64,000 nt of DNA from Pseudovibrio sp947494035 (GCA_947494035.1 CANLTN010000016.1:26658-90657), one strand, 5' to 3'. Shown: positions 43,492-53,065, counted from the stretch's first letter. The notes: generated from the letters alone by a model not told the origin. Numbers and translations: made by a program.

Positions 43492-44855
43492 CGCCGTTTG
43501 ACATTGGCCTCATCATGACCGGAGTGCTCCTGCTCCTCGTCATCATCGGCGTCCGCGTCGCTTTCGCCGCTGCGTTTGTCGGCATTATGGGCATGGTCGC
43601 GATCTTCTCCATGCGTTTGGGCTTTGAACGTGGTGTGATGACAGCGGCCAAAATGGCAGGCACGATCCCCCATTCCAAGTCGGTGACATACGCGCTGTCC
43701 GTTCTACCAACCTTCATCCTGATCGGCTTTCTGGCCTACTACGCTGGCCTGACAAAGCAGCTGTTTGAAGCCTCCAAACGCTGGCTCGGCTGGCTTCCGG
43801 GCGGACTGGCAATCGGAACAGTCTTCGCAACAGCAGGGTTTGCAGCCGTATCCGGTGCATCCACCGCAACCTCTGCGGTGTTCGCCCGTGTCGCGATTCC
43901 GGAAATGCTGGAAGCAGGCTACTCCAAGCGTCTTTCCGCTGCCGTGGTGGCAGCAGGTGGAACGCTCGCCTCGCTGATCCCACCAAGCGCGATCCTGGTG
44001 ATCTACGCCATTTTGGTAGAAGAGAGCGTCGGTAAACTCCTCATGGCTGGTTTCCTGCCGGGAGTTGTTTCGGTAATTATCTATGCGGCAATCATTTACG
44101 TCCTCGCCGTATGGCAGGGTGGCGCACCCGCAATCGGCGGCTACAGCTGGAAACAGCGCTTTGAATCCGTACCCGGTACATTCCCGATCATCGGCGTAAT
44201 CCTGATTATCTTCTCCAGCCTCTACTTCGGCTTCGCAACGCCAACCGAGGCAGGTGCGTGTGGGGCGTTTGTGGTGCTGCTGGCAGCATTTTACAAAGGC
44301 ATGCGCACCAAGCAGCTGTTCCTTGCTCTTCACGAGACGGCGAAGCTGACGGTGATGATCTTCACGCTTATCTGGGGCGTGCTGGTTTACGTGCGTTTCC
44401 TTGGATTCGCTGGCCTGCCCGATGCCTTCCGCGAGTTCATCGTTGCACTGGACTACCCGCCGATGCTGATCATCGTCTGCATCCTGCTCGGCTATGCCGT
44501 GCTTGGCATGTTCATGGATGCGATCGGCATGTTGGTGCTGACCCTGCCTGTGGTCTTCCCGGCAATCATGGCGCTTAACGGTGGTCTGGATGTTAGCGCG
44601 GCAGACAGCACGCTCGGCATGTCCGGCGCAGCCTGTGCGATCTGGTTTGGTATCATTGTGGTGAAGATGGCAGAGCTCTGTCTGATTACACCACCCATAG
44701 GACTGAACTGCTTCGTGGTCTCCGGTGTACGTCCCGACATTCCGGTACAGGAAGTCTTCCGCGGTGCGACCCCGTTCTTTGTGGCGGATGTGCTGACAGT
44801 CGCCGTGTTGGTGGCCTTCCCGGCAATCATCACCTTCCTGCCATCCTTGATGTAA
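43488..44855 (+). CDS. TRAP transporter large permease, DctM type
   Basis: A 455-residue permease of about 12-13 helices. DctM hallmarks include FATAGFAAVSGASTATSAVF, GGTLASLIPPSAILVIYAI and FGFATPTEAGACGAF. It forms the ion-coupled channel with DctQ and ends the operon at a terminator (44882-44912). Translation is coupled to dctQ by a four-base overlap. Confidence 0.93.
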   Translation: MTPFDIGLIMTGVLLLLVIIGVRVAFAAAFVGIMGMVAIFSMRLGFERGVMTAAKMAGTIPHSKSVTYALSVLPTFILIGFLAYYAGLTKQLFEASKRWLGWLPGGLAIGTVFATAGFAAVSGASTATSAVFARVAIPEMLEAGYSKRLSAAVVAAGGTLASLIPPSAILVIYAILVEESVGKLLMAGFLPGVVSVIIYAAIIYVLAVWQGGAPAIGGYSWKQRFESVPGTFPIIGVILIIFSSLYFGFATPTEAGACGAFVVLLAAFYKGMRTKQLFLALHETAKLTVMIFTLIWGVLVYVRFLGFAGLPDAFREFIVALDYPPMLIIVCILLGYAVLGMFMDAIGMLVLTLPVVFPAIMALNGGLDVSAADSTLGMSGAACAIWFGIIVVKMAELCLITPPIGLNCFVVSGVRPDIPVQEVFRGATPFFVADVLTVAVLVAFPAIITFLPSLM

Positions 44856-44881
44856 AACCGGGGATCAGTTGAGAGATTGGA

Positions 44882-44914
44882 AAACCCCGGTCGGTAGATC
44901 GGGGTTTTTTATTG
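44882..44914 (+). terminator. Terminator after the TRAP operon
   Basis: AACCCCG (about 44883-44889) pairs with CGGGGTT (44900-44906) and is followed by TTTT, a good intrinsic terminator. Confidence 0.85.
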
Positions 44915-44950
44915 CGTAATATTAAGCTGTTTCCAACAAAGAGCATTGCC

Positions 44951-45841
44951 ATGAAAATTGAAAGATTATCCAACCAACACAAACAGGATGCCTGCCAGTT
45001 CTTGATGAACCACCCCTATAGTTCCATGTTTTTGCTGAGTAATATCGAAAAGGCGGGCCTTGAGTTCACTGGAGAGCCCTTCTCCGGAGAATATTGGGGC
45101 GCTTTCGATGAAGCCGGTGAACTAACGGGTATTCTGGCGCAGTTCTGGAATGGCAACCTCATGACCCAAGCTCCCGATCCGATTGCCCTTGAGGCGCTGA
45201 CCTCACACCTCCTGCAAACCGTGGAGCGTCCCGTTGCTTGTCTGGTTGGCGACAGCGAGCAGGCCAGTTATGTCCTGAGTAAACTCGGCCTCCCTGCGGA
45301 TGCCTACAACACCAACAGGAGCGAAGGCCTCTATCAACTTGTGCTGGATGACCTCCAGCTGCCAGCCAATGCACCAAGCGACCAGTTCAAATTGATTGGG
45401 TCCAGCGAAGCGGACAGTTCCTTGCTGTTTGACTGGCTAAAGGCATATGAACTGGAAGCCTTCAGTTCTGAACCTAGCGAAAAGCACGACGCGCATATTC
45501 TCAACCGTGTTGCGCAAATGCAGAAGCATGACAGTTCATGGGTCCTTCTGCATCGTGACCAGCCGGTTTCCTTGAGCGGGTTCAACGCCACACTTCCTGA
45601 GATCGTACAGGTTGGTCCTGTCTGGACCCCGCCAGAGCACCGCAACAACGGATACGCGCGCGTAATTGTGGCACTCACATTACAGGCCGCACAGCAACGC
45701 GGGGTGCAAAAGTCCGTCCTGTTCACAGACAACCCAGCAGCAGCAAAAGCCTACGAGGCCATCGGCTTCAAGCAAAACGGCAGTTTCCACCTTGCCTTGC
45801 TCAAGGAACCTATCGGACTAGCTGCTACAGCCCCGGCTTGA
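44951..45841 (+). CDS. GNAT family N-acetyltransferase
   Basis: A 296-residue protein with a GNAT domain in the C-terminal third. The acetyl-CoA loop lies in VWTPPEHRNNGYARVIVALT (about residues 222-241), followed by SVLFTDNPAAAKAYEAIGF. The N-terminal half looks like a second, degenerate GNAT-like domain. An in-frame TTG at 44912 lies inside the previous terminator, so the ATG at 44951 is preferred. It is monocistronic; the substrate is unknown. Confidence 0.85.
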   Translation: MKIERLSNQHKQDACQFLMNHPYSSMFLLSNIEKAGLEFTGEPFSGEYWGAFDEAGELTGILAQFWNGNLMTQAPDPIALEALTSHLLQTVERPVACLVGDSEQASYVLSKLGLPADAYNTNRSEGLYQLVLDDLQLPANAPSDQFKLIGSSEADSSLLFDWLKAYELEAFSSEPSEKHDAHILNRVAQMQKHDSSWVLLHRDQPVSLSGFNATLPEIVQVGPVWTPPEHRNNGYARVIVALTLQAAQQRGVQKSVLFTDNPAAAKAYEAIGFKQNGSFHLALLKEPIGLAATAPA

Positions 45842-46209
45842 ACCCTGATCTGTAGTGTGGTTGGAGCGAAAACCTCCAACTCTCTCGGATAGTGCTTTCT
45901 GCCAAGGGTAGATAGCATCCTCACACCCACCTGCTTTGCAAAGCAGCAGCGTGCGCCAGTCCACGCAATCGGAGGAATTAGGCACTCCGATTGTAGCACA
46001 GTCTGGTGAAGGAAGTGGTAGATGGATGAGGCTTGAACTCAGGTTCAAAGTAAAAAGGCACGGAACAGACTGGTACTCTGGTTCCGCGCCACTTTTAAGT
46101 AATCCACCGGGAAAGGGGGCATTTGCTCCCTTTCTCTCCCTCAATATAATCGCGATCAGTTAATCACGCAATAACTGGGATTAAGAGGGTAAACGCCGGC
46201 AATCCCTCC
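45842..46209. other. Convergent gap with hairpins
   Basis: About 370 bases with no supported gene. It holds several hairpins: GTTGGAG/CTCCAAC (45860-45880), a GGAAC/GTTCC stem around 46063-46087, and a ten-base stem GAAAGGGGGC/GCTCCCTTTC near 46112-46135. One or more may end transcription of the converging GNAT and xseA genes. Confidence 0.5.
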
Positions 46210-47742
46210 TTAGAAAAGGTTGCCCTGCGCATCTGGATCAACATCAATCTTTTTCTTACGCGTCGGTTTCTTGGCCTGCTTTGCTTTTGTCTGTGCCACA
46301 TGCTCATCCAGACTTGAGGCCAACGAAGAGGTCGCAACGGTCTCAGGTGCAGGCCCTGCCGCAGCTTTCATTTCGCGTGGCGGTGTAGGTGTCACCCCGT
46401 CGTCATCTGCAACTGCGCCAACGATTCCGCCCTTCATTTCAAGCCGTAAAGCCTGTCCGGCTTGCACCGCCTGAGCGTTCGCCAGTGGAATGCCGCTCTC
46501 ATCGCGCACCACCGCATACCCGCGCTCGATCACACGCTCATAGCTTAGCGAACTCAAAAGTCCGGCTGAGTTGGAAAGCCGTAGGCGTTGCTGTTGCACC
46601 TTATTGGAAAATGCAGCCACGGCGCGGCCTTGCAAGGCTTGGAGACGCTCACGCCCTTGCGCAACTTGCCGTTCCAGCGTGATGGGACGTAATCCCGAGG
46701 CCACCGCTGTCAGGGAGTTCCGGTGGATCTGCGTGTTCATCCGCAAGCCATGCTCAAGACGGCCAGCCACCATGTCAAACCGCTGACGTGGCAGGGCGAG
46801 CAGATCACGTGGAGCTGGCAGCGCGGCACTCGCAGCGCGCAGCTCGGTTCTGCGCGATTGTACCAAGCGTAACAGTCCGGTGGAAAGGCGGCGGGACAGA
46901 TCATCCACTTGTGCGGTCATCTCCGCCTTCACCGGAACAGCAAACTCAGCCGCACCGGTTGGCGTAGGCGCACGTACGTCAGCTGCCAGATCAATCAGCG
47001 TCCAGTCGGTCTCGTGACCCACAGCAGAAATCAGCGGAATTTGTGACTCGGCTGCTGCCCGCACCACCGCTTCATCATTAAAACCCCAAAGGTCTTCAAT
47101 GGAGCCACCACCACGTGCCACGATCAACACATCTGGGCGTGGAATAGCCCCACCGGCCTCAAGCGCGTTGAACCCACGAATACCGGCAGCAACTTCCGCA
47201 CCGCAGCTTTCCCCTTGCACACGAACTGGCCAGACCAGCACATGCAGCGGAAAGCGGTCGCTGATGCGATGTAAAATGTCACGAATGACAGCGCCAGTCG
47301 GGGAGGTGACAACGCCAATCACCTGCGGCATACGCGGCAAAGCCACTTTGCGGTCTTCCGCAAACAAGCCTTCCGCCGCCAGCTTGCGCTTGCGCTCTTC
47401 CAACAGAGCCATCAACGCACCGGCACCTGCTGGTTCAAGGCTGTCAATCACCATCTGGTATTTGGACTGGCCGGGGAAGGTCGTGATCTTTCCCGTTGCG
47501 ATGACCTCAAGACCCTGTTCAGGCTGTATCTTCAGGCGGGCCACATTGCCACGCCAGATAATGCCGGAGAGAACAGACTTATCGTCTTTTATATCCAGAT
47601 AGATGTGCCCGGAGGCTGGTTTGCTCACACGGCCCAGCTCGCCCCGCACACGGATATAGTCAAACTTGTCTTCAACGGTGCGTTTGATCTCACCGGAAAT
47701 CTCGGAGACGGTATATTCAGCAATGTTGGAGCGTTCAGACAA
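46210..47742 (-). CDS. xseA: Exodeoxyribonuclease VII large subunit
   Basis: A 510-residue XseA. The N-terminal OB fold begins SNIAEYTVSEISGEIKRTVE, with VRVRGELGRVSKPASGHIYL next. The catalytic domain follows (GVVTSPTGAVIRDILHRISD, LIVARGGGSIEDLWGFNDE, SAVGHETDWTLIDLAADVRA), and a long coiled coil precedes a basic C-terminus. The ORF is open upstream to 47865, but homologues start near SNIAEY; the nearest starts are TTG (47742) or CTG (47748), so a non-ATG start is likely and the exact one is uncertain. With XseB (not here) it degrades single-stranded DNA to oligonucleotides. Confidence 0.92.
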   Translation of the reverse strand: MSERSNIAEYTVSEISGEIKRTVEDKFDYIRVRGELGRVSKPASGHIYLDIKDDKSVLSGIIWRGNVARLKIQPEQGLEVIATGKITTFPGQSKYQMVIDSLEPAGAGALMALLEERKRKLAAEGLFAEDRKVALPRMPQVIGVVTSPTGAVIRDILHRISDRFPLHVLVWPVRVQGESCGAEVAAGIRGFNALEAGGAIPRPDVLIVARGGGSIEDLWGFNDEAVVRAAAESQIPLISAVGHETDWTLIDLAADVRAPTPTGAAEFAVPVKAEMTAQVDDLSRRLSTGLLRLVQSRRTELRAASAALPAPRDLLALPRQRFDMVAGRLEHGLRMNTQIHRNSLTAVASGLRPITLERQVAQGRERLQALQGRAVAAFSNKVQQQRLRLSNSAGLLSSLSYERVIERGYAVVRDESGIPLANAQAVQAGQALRLEMKGGIVGAVADDDGVTPTPPREMKAAAGPAPETVATSSLASSLDEHVAQTKAKQAKKPTRKKKIDVDPDAQGNLF

Positions 47743-47915
47743 GGTCAGGCTTCTTTCATATGCGGCAAACTCATACCATTCTCTCTTAATGTAGCCTGTG
47801 ACATTTGCAAAGGGGAACCGTGAGAAGCACTTCCACCTGTTGAGACATTGAGTTCTCACCAGCAATCGTTAAGCGCAAAGTGGCATCTGCCCTGTGCTTG
47901 GCATATGGTGCCCCC

Positions 47916-48665
47916 ATGTCACGCTATGAGTTTCGCATGCAACGTTTATTTGTCGATCAAGATCTCCGCTCCGGCCTTCATCTGGAGGCGGATCGCGCAC
48001 AGGCCAACTACCTCCTCAATGTTCTTCGTATGAAGGAGGGCGGTGAGGTCCTTGTCTTCAACGGCAAGCATGGCGAATGGCGCGCACAAATCCTGCCAAC
48101 AGGTCGCAAATCCTGTGAGTTGATCGTGACTGAGCAGCTGCGTGAGCAAACGCCGATGCCGGATCTGGATTACCTGTTCGCACCTTTGAAACTGGCGCGA
48201 CTGGATTACATGGTTCAAAAGGCGGTGGAGATGGGAGCAGGGCGTCTGCGTCCGGTGCTCACCCAGTTCACCCAGAATCCCAAGATCAAGCTGGAACGCA
48301 TGGAAGCCAACGCACTCGAAGCCTGCGAGCAGTGCGGTGTGCTCTCGATCCCCTCTGTGATGGAACCTACCCAGCTCAAAAAACTGCTCTCAACATGGGA
48401 GCAGGAGGAAGGCAACCGCCAGATCATCTTTTGTGATGAAGGCCATACCTCCCACAATCCGCTAGAAGCCCTGCAAGACGTCCCAAAAGGGCCTCTCGCG
48501 TTGCTGATCGGCCCCGAAGGCGGCTTCTCGCAGGAAGAGCGAGAATTATTGCATAGCAAATCCTTCGTGCATTCCATCCCGCTAGGCCCCCGAATTTTGA
48601 GAGCAGATACCGCAGCAGTTGCAGCTTTAGCGGTTGTTCAGGCAAAATTGGGAGATTGGTTCTAA
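47916..48665 (+). CDS. rsmE: 16S rRNA (uracil1498-N3)-methyltransferase
   Basis: A 249-residue SPOUT methyltransferase. A PUA-like N-terminal domain (MQRLFVDQ onward) precedes the trefoil-knot SAM site, with GPEGGFSQEE (about residues 195-204) and LGPRILRADTAAVAAL near the end. It methylates U1498 of 16S rRNA. The ORF is open to 47880; the ATG at 47916 (or one at 47937) fits the family length. It is divergent from xseA and about 23 bases upstream of the cyclase gene. Confidence 0.93.
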   Translation: MSRYEFRMQRLFVDQDLRSGLHLEADRAQANYLLNVLRMKEGGEVLVFNGKHGEWRAQILPTGRKSCELIVTEQLREQTPMPDLDYLFAPLKLARLDYMVQKAVEMGAGRLRPVLTQFTQNPKIKLERMEANALEACEQCGVLSIPSVMEPTQLKKLLSTWEQEEGNRQIIFCDEGHTSHNPLEALQDVPKGPLALLIGPEGGFSQEERELLHSKSFVHSIPLGPRILRADTAAVAALAVVQAKLGDWF

Positions 48666-48688
48666 AGTATCTCCAGATGGAGGCCTGA

Positions 48689-50524
48689 ATGGACCCAAAG
48701 AACAAGACTGCTGACTTGGAAAAGCAGCCCGAGAACGAGACTGCAGCAAACATGGACCAGAAAAGATGGCGCCTGAAGATCTCGGCTGTCTTCAGCATTG
48801 GCGCTGCCATGCTGCTGGCCCTGATTGGCGGGTCCATGCTCCTTTTTGTGTCTGATGCGACCAACCGTCAGACCTCCGCTATTATGGGAGAAACCGGGGC
48901 GCTTATTGTCGTGCGAGGCCTTGAAGTCGTTGAAGACTTCTTCCGCAATGAAGAGCGTATGGGCCTGCTGGTGGCCGACATGCTCTCAAACCCAGTGGTT
49001 TATGAGGCTCCGGCAGCCATTCATGAGCAGCTGGTTTCCATTCTGTCCCGACAGACCAACATCAAGCGGATTTCTTATACATTTCCCACGGGGCGCCAGA
49101 TCTCGGTTCGGCTTGATCAGGCAGATCAACCGGCTAGTGATGTTGTTGTTACCCCTCCCAATGAGCAGGATATGGAAGCTGGCAACCTTCGTTGGGGCGC
49201 GCCTTACTATGATGAGCGTATCGGCGAGACCTTCATGAATTTCGCCATTTACATCAGAAACCCTATCGACAACACAATTTCTATGCTCACGCTGGATTAC
49301 CCCACCGCACTGCTGGGGCAATTGATAGGGCGGATAAAATGGCGCGAGTCACAGGTTCCGTTCATTCTCTACGGACGCGATCAGGTGCTTGCCAGCTCGG
49401 AAGCTGCGTTTCGGAACTTTGAACCCAGTGCCACCAACCCGGTCCCCCTAATTTCGGATCTGTCGGCCACCCCCCTGCACGGCATTTGGGATGAGGATGT
49501 GCAACGTCAGTCCTTAAGTACCAACTACGATGCGCACATTGATACAACTCCGTTTGGGGCCTACCTTTTCCTCTACGATTTTGTAGAGAACGGCAACCGC
49601 CCCCCCATCGTCGTCGGGAGCTATGTACTTGCCTCGGAGTTCAGCGTTCCCTTTGACAACCTGCATAGAATCTATGTCGCCGCCACAGCCTTTCTCGCAG
49701 GTTGTGTGCTTCTGATGTTCCTGATTGGCAGAAAGCTTGCTGGCCCGTTTATTGCGCTTGGGTCTCAGGCGAATGCCATTCGCAATCTGCACATGGAGGG
49801 ACTGAGGGCGCTGCCAAGATCACGCCTGAAGGAGGTGGATGAGGCCAATCAGGCGTTCAACTCGGCAGGCGTCGCTCTTAGTGCCTTCTCCAGATATGTG
49901 CCAAGAGACCTCGTACGGGTTCTGCTGGAAAGCGAGTTCGAAGGTCTGAACAGCACAGAACTGCGGGAGATGACGATCCTGTTCTCCGATATCGCAGGGT
50001 TCACCGGCGTTGCTTCCAAGTTGACAGCGGAAGAAACCACCACACTGCTCAACACCCACTTTCAGGAGCTGGCTGACTGCATAAGCCAGACGCAGGGGAC
50101 CATCGACAAGTACATTGGCGATGGTTGCATGGCGTTCTGGGGTGCTCCGGAAACGATGGAAAACCACGCTCAGGCAGCCATAGACGCAGTGCACCTCATA
50201 GCTAAGACTTTTGAAGAAGAACTTGAGAGTGACGACAGGGCAACGGAGAAGCCACGGCTTCGTATTGGCGTTCATACTGGCACAGTCGTGGTTGGCAACA
50301 TTGGTGCAATTGAGCGCATGAACTATACGGTCATTGGAGATGCGGTCAACGTGGCCGCCCGCCTTGAGGCGCTGGGTAAGAAAGTAGACCCCGATGCCAG
50401 AGTAATCGCACTTGCCAGTGGCACGACAGTGATGAAGTTGACCGACACCACCGAGCCTAAACACCTTGGTGAGTATCACTTACGTGGGCGTGACGAGGCG
50501 GTGGATGTCTACCGGATTGTTTAG
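48689..50524 (+). CDS. Membrane-bound class III adenylate/guanylate cyclase
   Basis: A 611-residue sensor cyclase. Transmembrane helix 1 (about 31-55) and helix 2 (about 325-347) flank a roughly 270-residue periplasmic sensor region resembling Cache domains. A linker, then the catalytic homology domain (about 420-600), begins ILFSDIAGFTGVASKL with the first metal Asp (about 434). KYIGDGCMAFWGAP supplies the second Asp, and MNYTVIGDAVNVAARLE the transition-state region. It probably makes cAMP in response to an external signal. A CRP-like box lies about 1 kb downstream at 51548-51563. It follows rsmE by 23 bases. Confidence 0.9.
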   Translation: MDPKNKTADLEKQPENETAANMDQKRWRLKISAVFSIGAAMLLALIGGSMLLFVSDATNRQTSAIMGETGALIVVRGLEVVEDFFRNEERMGLLVADMLSNPVVYEAPAAIHEQLVSILSRQTNIKRISYTFPTGRQISVRLDQADQPASDVVVTPPNEQDMEAGNLRWGAPYYDERIGETFMNFAIYIRNPIDNTISMLTLDYPTALLGQLIGRIKWRESQVPFILYGRDQVLASSEAAFRNFEPSATNPVPLISDLSATPLHGIWDEDVQRQSLSTNYDAHIDTTPFGAYLFLYDFVENGNRPPIVVGSYVLASEFSVPFDNLHRIYVAATAFLAGCVLLMFLIGRKLAGPFIALGSQANAIRNLHMEGLRALPRSRLKEVDEANQAFNSAGVALSAFSRYVPRDLVRVLLESEFEGLNSTELREMTILFSDIAGFTGVASKLTAEETTTLLNTHFQELADCISQTQGTIDKYIGDGCMAFWGAPETMENHAQAAIDAVHLIAKTFEEELESDDRATEKPRLRIGVHTGTVVVGNIGAIERMNYTVIGDAVNVAARLEALGKKVDPDARVIALASGTTVMKLTDTTEPKHLGEYHLRGRDEAVDVYRIV

Positions 50525-50669
50525 GTTTGCCTGCAAGATTGAACTCTAGTCAAACAAAAGTCTCTGCTTAGGCTTAATGCCTGCGGAATCCTACATGCAA
50601 AATTAGGGAACTAACGTTACGTCTACTGAATAAATTAACAGCCGCCAGAAGCTTGCGAGAGAAAACCCC

Positions 50670-51515
50670 ATGTTCCAACAGTCCAACTTTAATATGTTCT
50701 CCCTTATGGAAACACTCAGCCAGAACTACGCAAAGGCCTACAGGGACTATTGCGAGGCCTCCCGTGGCTTTATGCCGTTCATGCAAGGCAACGGTAGCTC
50801 TGCGAAGAACTCGGTATCGGGCGGTTTCGGTGATATGACGTATCCATTTAAGAACTGGGCTGATCCTTCCAAGTGGCAGCAGATGCCGGGAATGCCGCAA
50901 CAGGCCATATTCTCGCAGATTATGCAGGCCTTCCCCAATGATCCAAACATCAACACAGCGGTGCAGCGTCACTTCAGCCGCATGAACATGATGAATATGG
51001 AAAGCTGGGTAGAGCTCATGCCGGTTCTCCTGCTGCTGGCTCAGGGCAACATGCTAAAAAACTTTATGGTCGGCCCGCAGCGCACCATGTTGGAAGCCTT
51101 TCTGGAAGGCTTTGCCAAGGGTAGCCCGGAACTGCATCCGGGAACCGATGAGGCGCGCAATCCTATTCTGGATGCGCAGGAAGCCTTCTGGGCGCAGATG
51201 ATGCCAGCTGGAAATCCAATGATGTCCGCTGGAAATCCGATGCTGGAATTCTGGACAAACGCCCTGAAGGAAACAGGCGCGCCAGCCGCAGCAACAAACG
51301 GGGACGCTGAACAGTCTCGTGCGCAGAGAAACAGGAGCCAGAAGTCAGAGCAGGCTGCTGCTGCAAAACGCACAAGCCAGCGTACCCAGCAATCGGCAAA
51401 GAGCGAGCCGCATTTGCCTACATTGAGCGAGAGTCTGACAGCCATGCAGCAGGCTCAGGGAGAAGCTTGGCAACAATATTGCAACGCTTTCTGGCCGACC
51501 CTCTCCCATAGGTAA
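50670..51515 (+). CDS. Unrecognised Met-rich protein
   Basis: A 281-residue protein with no family I recognise. Its first two-thirds are helical and strikingly Met/Phe/Gln-rich, with segments such as MFQQSNFNMFSLMETLSQNY, RMNMMNMESWVELMPVLLLL and a near repeat MPAGNPMMSAGNPML. The last third is a low-complexity Ala/Gln/Ser/Lys linker followed by a helix (LTAMQQAQGEAWQQYCNAFW). The amphipathic helices and the linker loosely recall phasins or PHA-synthase accessory proteins, but this is only a guess. It is monocistronic, about 145 bases after the cyclase gene. Confidence 0.7.
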   Translation: MFQQSNFNMFSLMETLSQNYAKAYRDYCEASRGFMPFMQGNGSSAKNSVSGGFGDMTYPFKNWADPSKWQQMPGMPQQAIFSQIMQAFPNDPNINTAVQRHFSRMNMMNMESWVELMPVLLLLAQGNMLKNFMVGPQRTMLEAFLEGFAKGSPELHPGTDEARNPILDAQEAFWAQMMPAGNPMMSAGNPMLEFWTNALKETGAPAAATNGDAEQSRAQRNRSQKSEQAAAAKRTSQRTQQSAKSEPHLPTLSESLTAMQQAQGEAWQQYCNAFWPTLSHR

Positions 51516-51944
51516 GGGTTCTTCACAGATATTTGAGGATAACTTTTTGTGATGTAAATCACGAATTGAGGAAGTTGTTCCTCTGAAATTTCTCTGCCTT
51601 CATTTCCGTGGGCATGTCAGGGCTAGCCTGATTATCCACGCAACGGCAGGTCTGTGTGTTTTAGTAGAGCAAAACGCCGTTCTCAAAAAGTGAAATACTG
51701 TAGTTATTTTATCCTGTAACTCCAAGAGGTGTATTCTACTGGTATCTTTATTTTCTATATGGGGATTTGGTGGAGTCAAATAGATAAATATACTTGAACT
51801 GATATCATTGCTTATTGTGATGAATTGGAGAGGTGTGGCATAAACCGCCCAATAACTGCGATAATAAAGTATTGCGATCCCACTCCCGGTTCCCATTTCT
51901 CCGCTTTGATGTATATTCATATCAAATTGTTATGGATTGGGGAC
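51516..51944. other. Intergenic region with a CRP-like box
   Basis: About 430 bases, AT-rich, no supported gene. A CRP/FNR-type palindrome is at 51548-51563. The remainder should contain the promoter of the LysR gene starting at 51945. Confidence 0.5.
51548..51563. promoter_or_regulatory. CRP-like binding site
   Basis: TGTGATGTAAATCACG fits the CRP consensus TGTGA-N6-TCACA at nine of ten positions. It lies close after the Met-rich gene and about 380 bases before the LysR gene; the regulated gene is unclear. Confidence 0.45.
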
Positions 51945-52823
51945 ATGACAGCACTACTTGATTTAGATTCTTTGCGTACCTTGGTGATGATTGCGGACAC
52001 TGGGAGCTTTACAAGAGCTGCAGAAGAACTCGATAAAACGCAATCAGCAATTTCCATGCAAATGCGACGCATGGAAGACAAGCTCGAACGCACGGTCTTT
52101 CGGCGTGAGGGACGGCATTCAAAACTGACTGAAGATGGTGAGCTGTTGCTGCGCCACGCACGTCAGATGCTCCGTCTCAATGACGAGACACTCGCCATGT
52201 TTTCGGAACGCGAAGTAACCGGTAAGGTGCGCCTTGGTCTTGCGGAAGGTCTTGACGAAACCAGAACCGCGAAGATCATCTTCGAGTTTTCCAGAAACAA
52301 CCCGAAGGCCGAGGCGTCCATCATTTGTGCGCCAGCAGCAGACCTTCGCAAAGCTTTGGATGCAGGCGAGCTTGATCTTGCGATAATCGGCAGCCTTGCA
52401 GATGACGCTGAAGAAGGTGAGGGCAGTGTGCTTTCCAGCGAACGGCTTGTCTGGGCAGCGGGAAGCAGCTTCAAACTTGCCAGAGAAAAAGAATTGCCAC
52501 TGGCTGTTGGTCAGGAGCAATGCCGGATTCGCAAAGCGGCTGTTGAGGCGCTGAAGGATGACGACCGCGCCTTCCGCATCCAGTACAGCTCAAGCAATCC
52601 GAGCCTTGTTGAAATGACAGCCGCAAGTGGCATGGCCATTACAGTCCAGCCACGCTCGTCACTGGGTGCGTCAGATGCGGGCCTGACCGAACTAAAGGGC
52701 CTGCCAAAACTGCCAGATTACGTTGTGAAGCTGGTGCGTGCCAAAGAAAGTCACTTTAAAGCAGCAAATGCGCTGAGTGAGTATCTGGCGAAGTCGTTTG
52801 AGAAGACCGCAGTTCTTGCTTAA
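51945..52823 (+). CDS. LysR family transcriptional regulator
   Basis: A 292-residue LysR protein. The helix-turn-helix is in LVMIADTGSFTRAAEELDKT and QSAISMQMRRMEDKLERTVF (residues 10-52), followed by an effector domain. The ORF extends to 51825, but GGGGA before the ATG at 51945 and the family alignment support that start. It is related to the LysR gene at 53582 (shared KTQSA-SMQM core). Its TAA stop is the first part of a dispersed repeat (52821-52926), so the repeat abuts or supplies the stop. Confidence 0.9.
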   Translation: MTALLDLDSLRTLVMIADTGSFTRAAEELDKTQSAISMQMRRMEDKLERTVFRREGRHSKLTEDGELLLRHARQMLRLNDETLAMFSEREVTGKVRLGLAEGLDETRTAKIIFEFSRNNPKAEASIICAPAADLRKALDAGELDLAIIGSLADDAEEGEGSVLSSERLVWAAGSSFKLAREKELPLAVGQEQCRIRKAAVEALKDDDRAFRIQYSSSNPSLVEMTAASGMAITVQPRSSLGASDAGLTELKGLPKLPDYVVKLVRAKESHFKAANALSEYLAKSFEKTAVLA

Positions 52824-52926
52824 AGCGCGTTCTGTTTGATTGGCTCCAATCAAACGACAAGAATTCGCTCCGGCAAGAAAGTTAGAGCACGATGCGCGAA
52901 TGCGGATGAACGCAACGTGCTCTAAA
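52821..52926. repeat. 106-bp two-palindrome dispersed repeat, copy 2
   Basis: The second copy of the element at 26695-26800. It contains TTTGATTG/CAATCAAA (with GGCTC-type loop) and TTAGAGCAC/GTGCTCTAA palindromes. It begins with the stop codon of the preceding LysR gene. Hand alignment shows no gaps and about 14 mismatches against copy 1. Confidence 0.85.
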
Positions 52927-52962
52927 GCGAAACCATTGAAACGCGTCGCATCTATATGAAAT

Positions 52963-52996
52963 GAAAAAGGGCCCGCTAAACGCGGGCCCTTTTTCC
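52963..52996. terminator. Bidirectional terminator
   Basis: GAAAAAGGGCCCGC (52963-52976) pairs perfectly with GCGGGCCCTTTTTC (52982-52995), with A- and T-runs on the two sides. It can serve both the LysR gene (plus) and the DUF1127 gene (minus). Confidence 0.85.
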
Positions 52997-53065
52997 ATAC
53001 GGGGTCATGAAAATGTTCCGGTGGCTCAAGTAGGGGGTGGACCACCAGCAGAGGCTCCCGATAAA

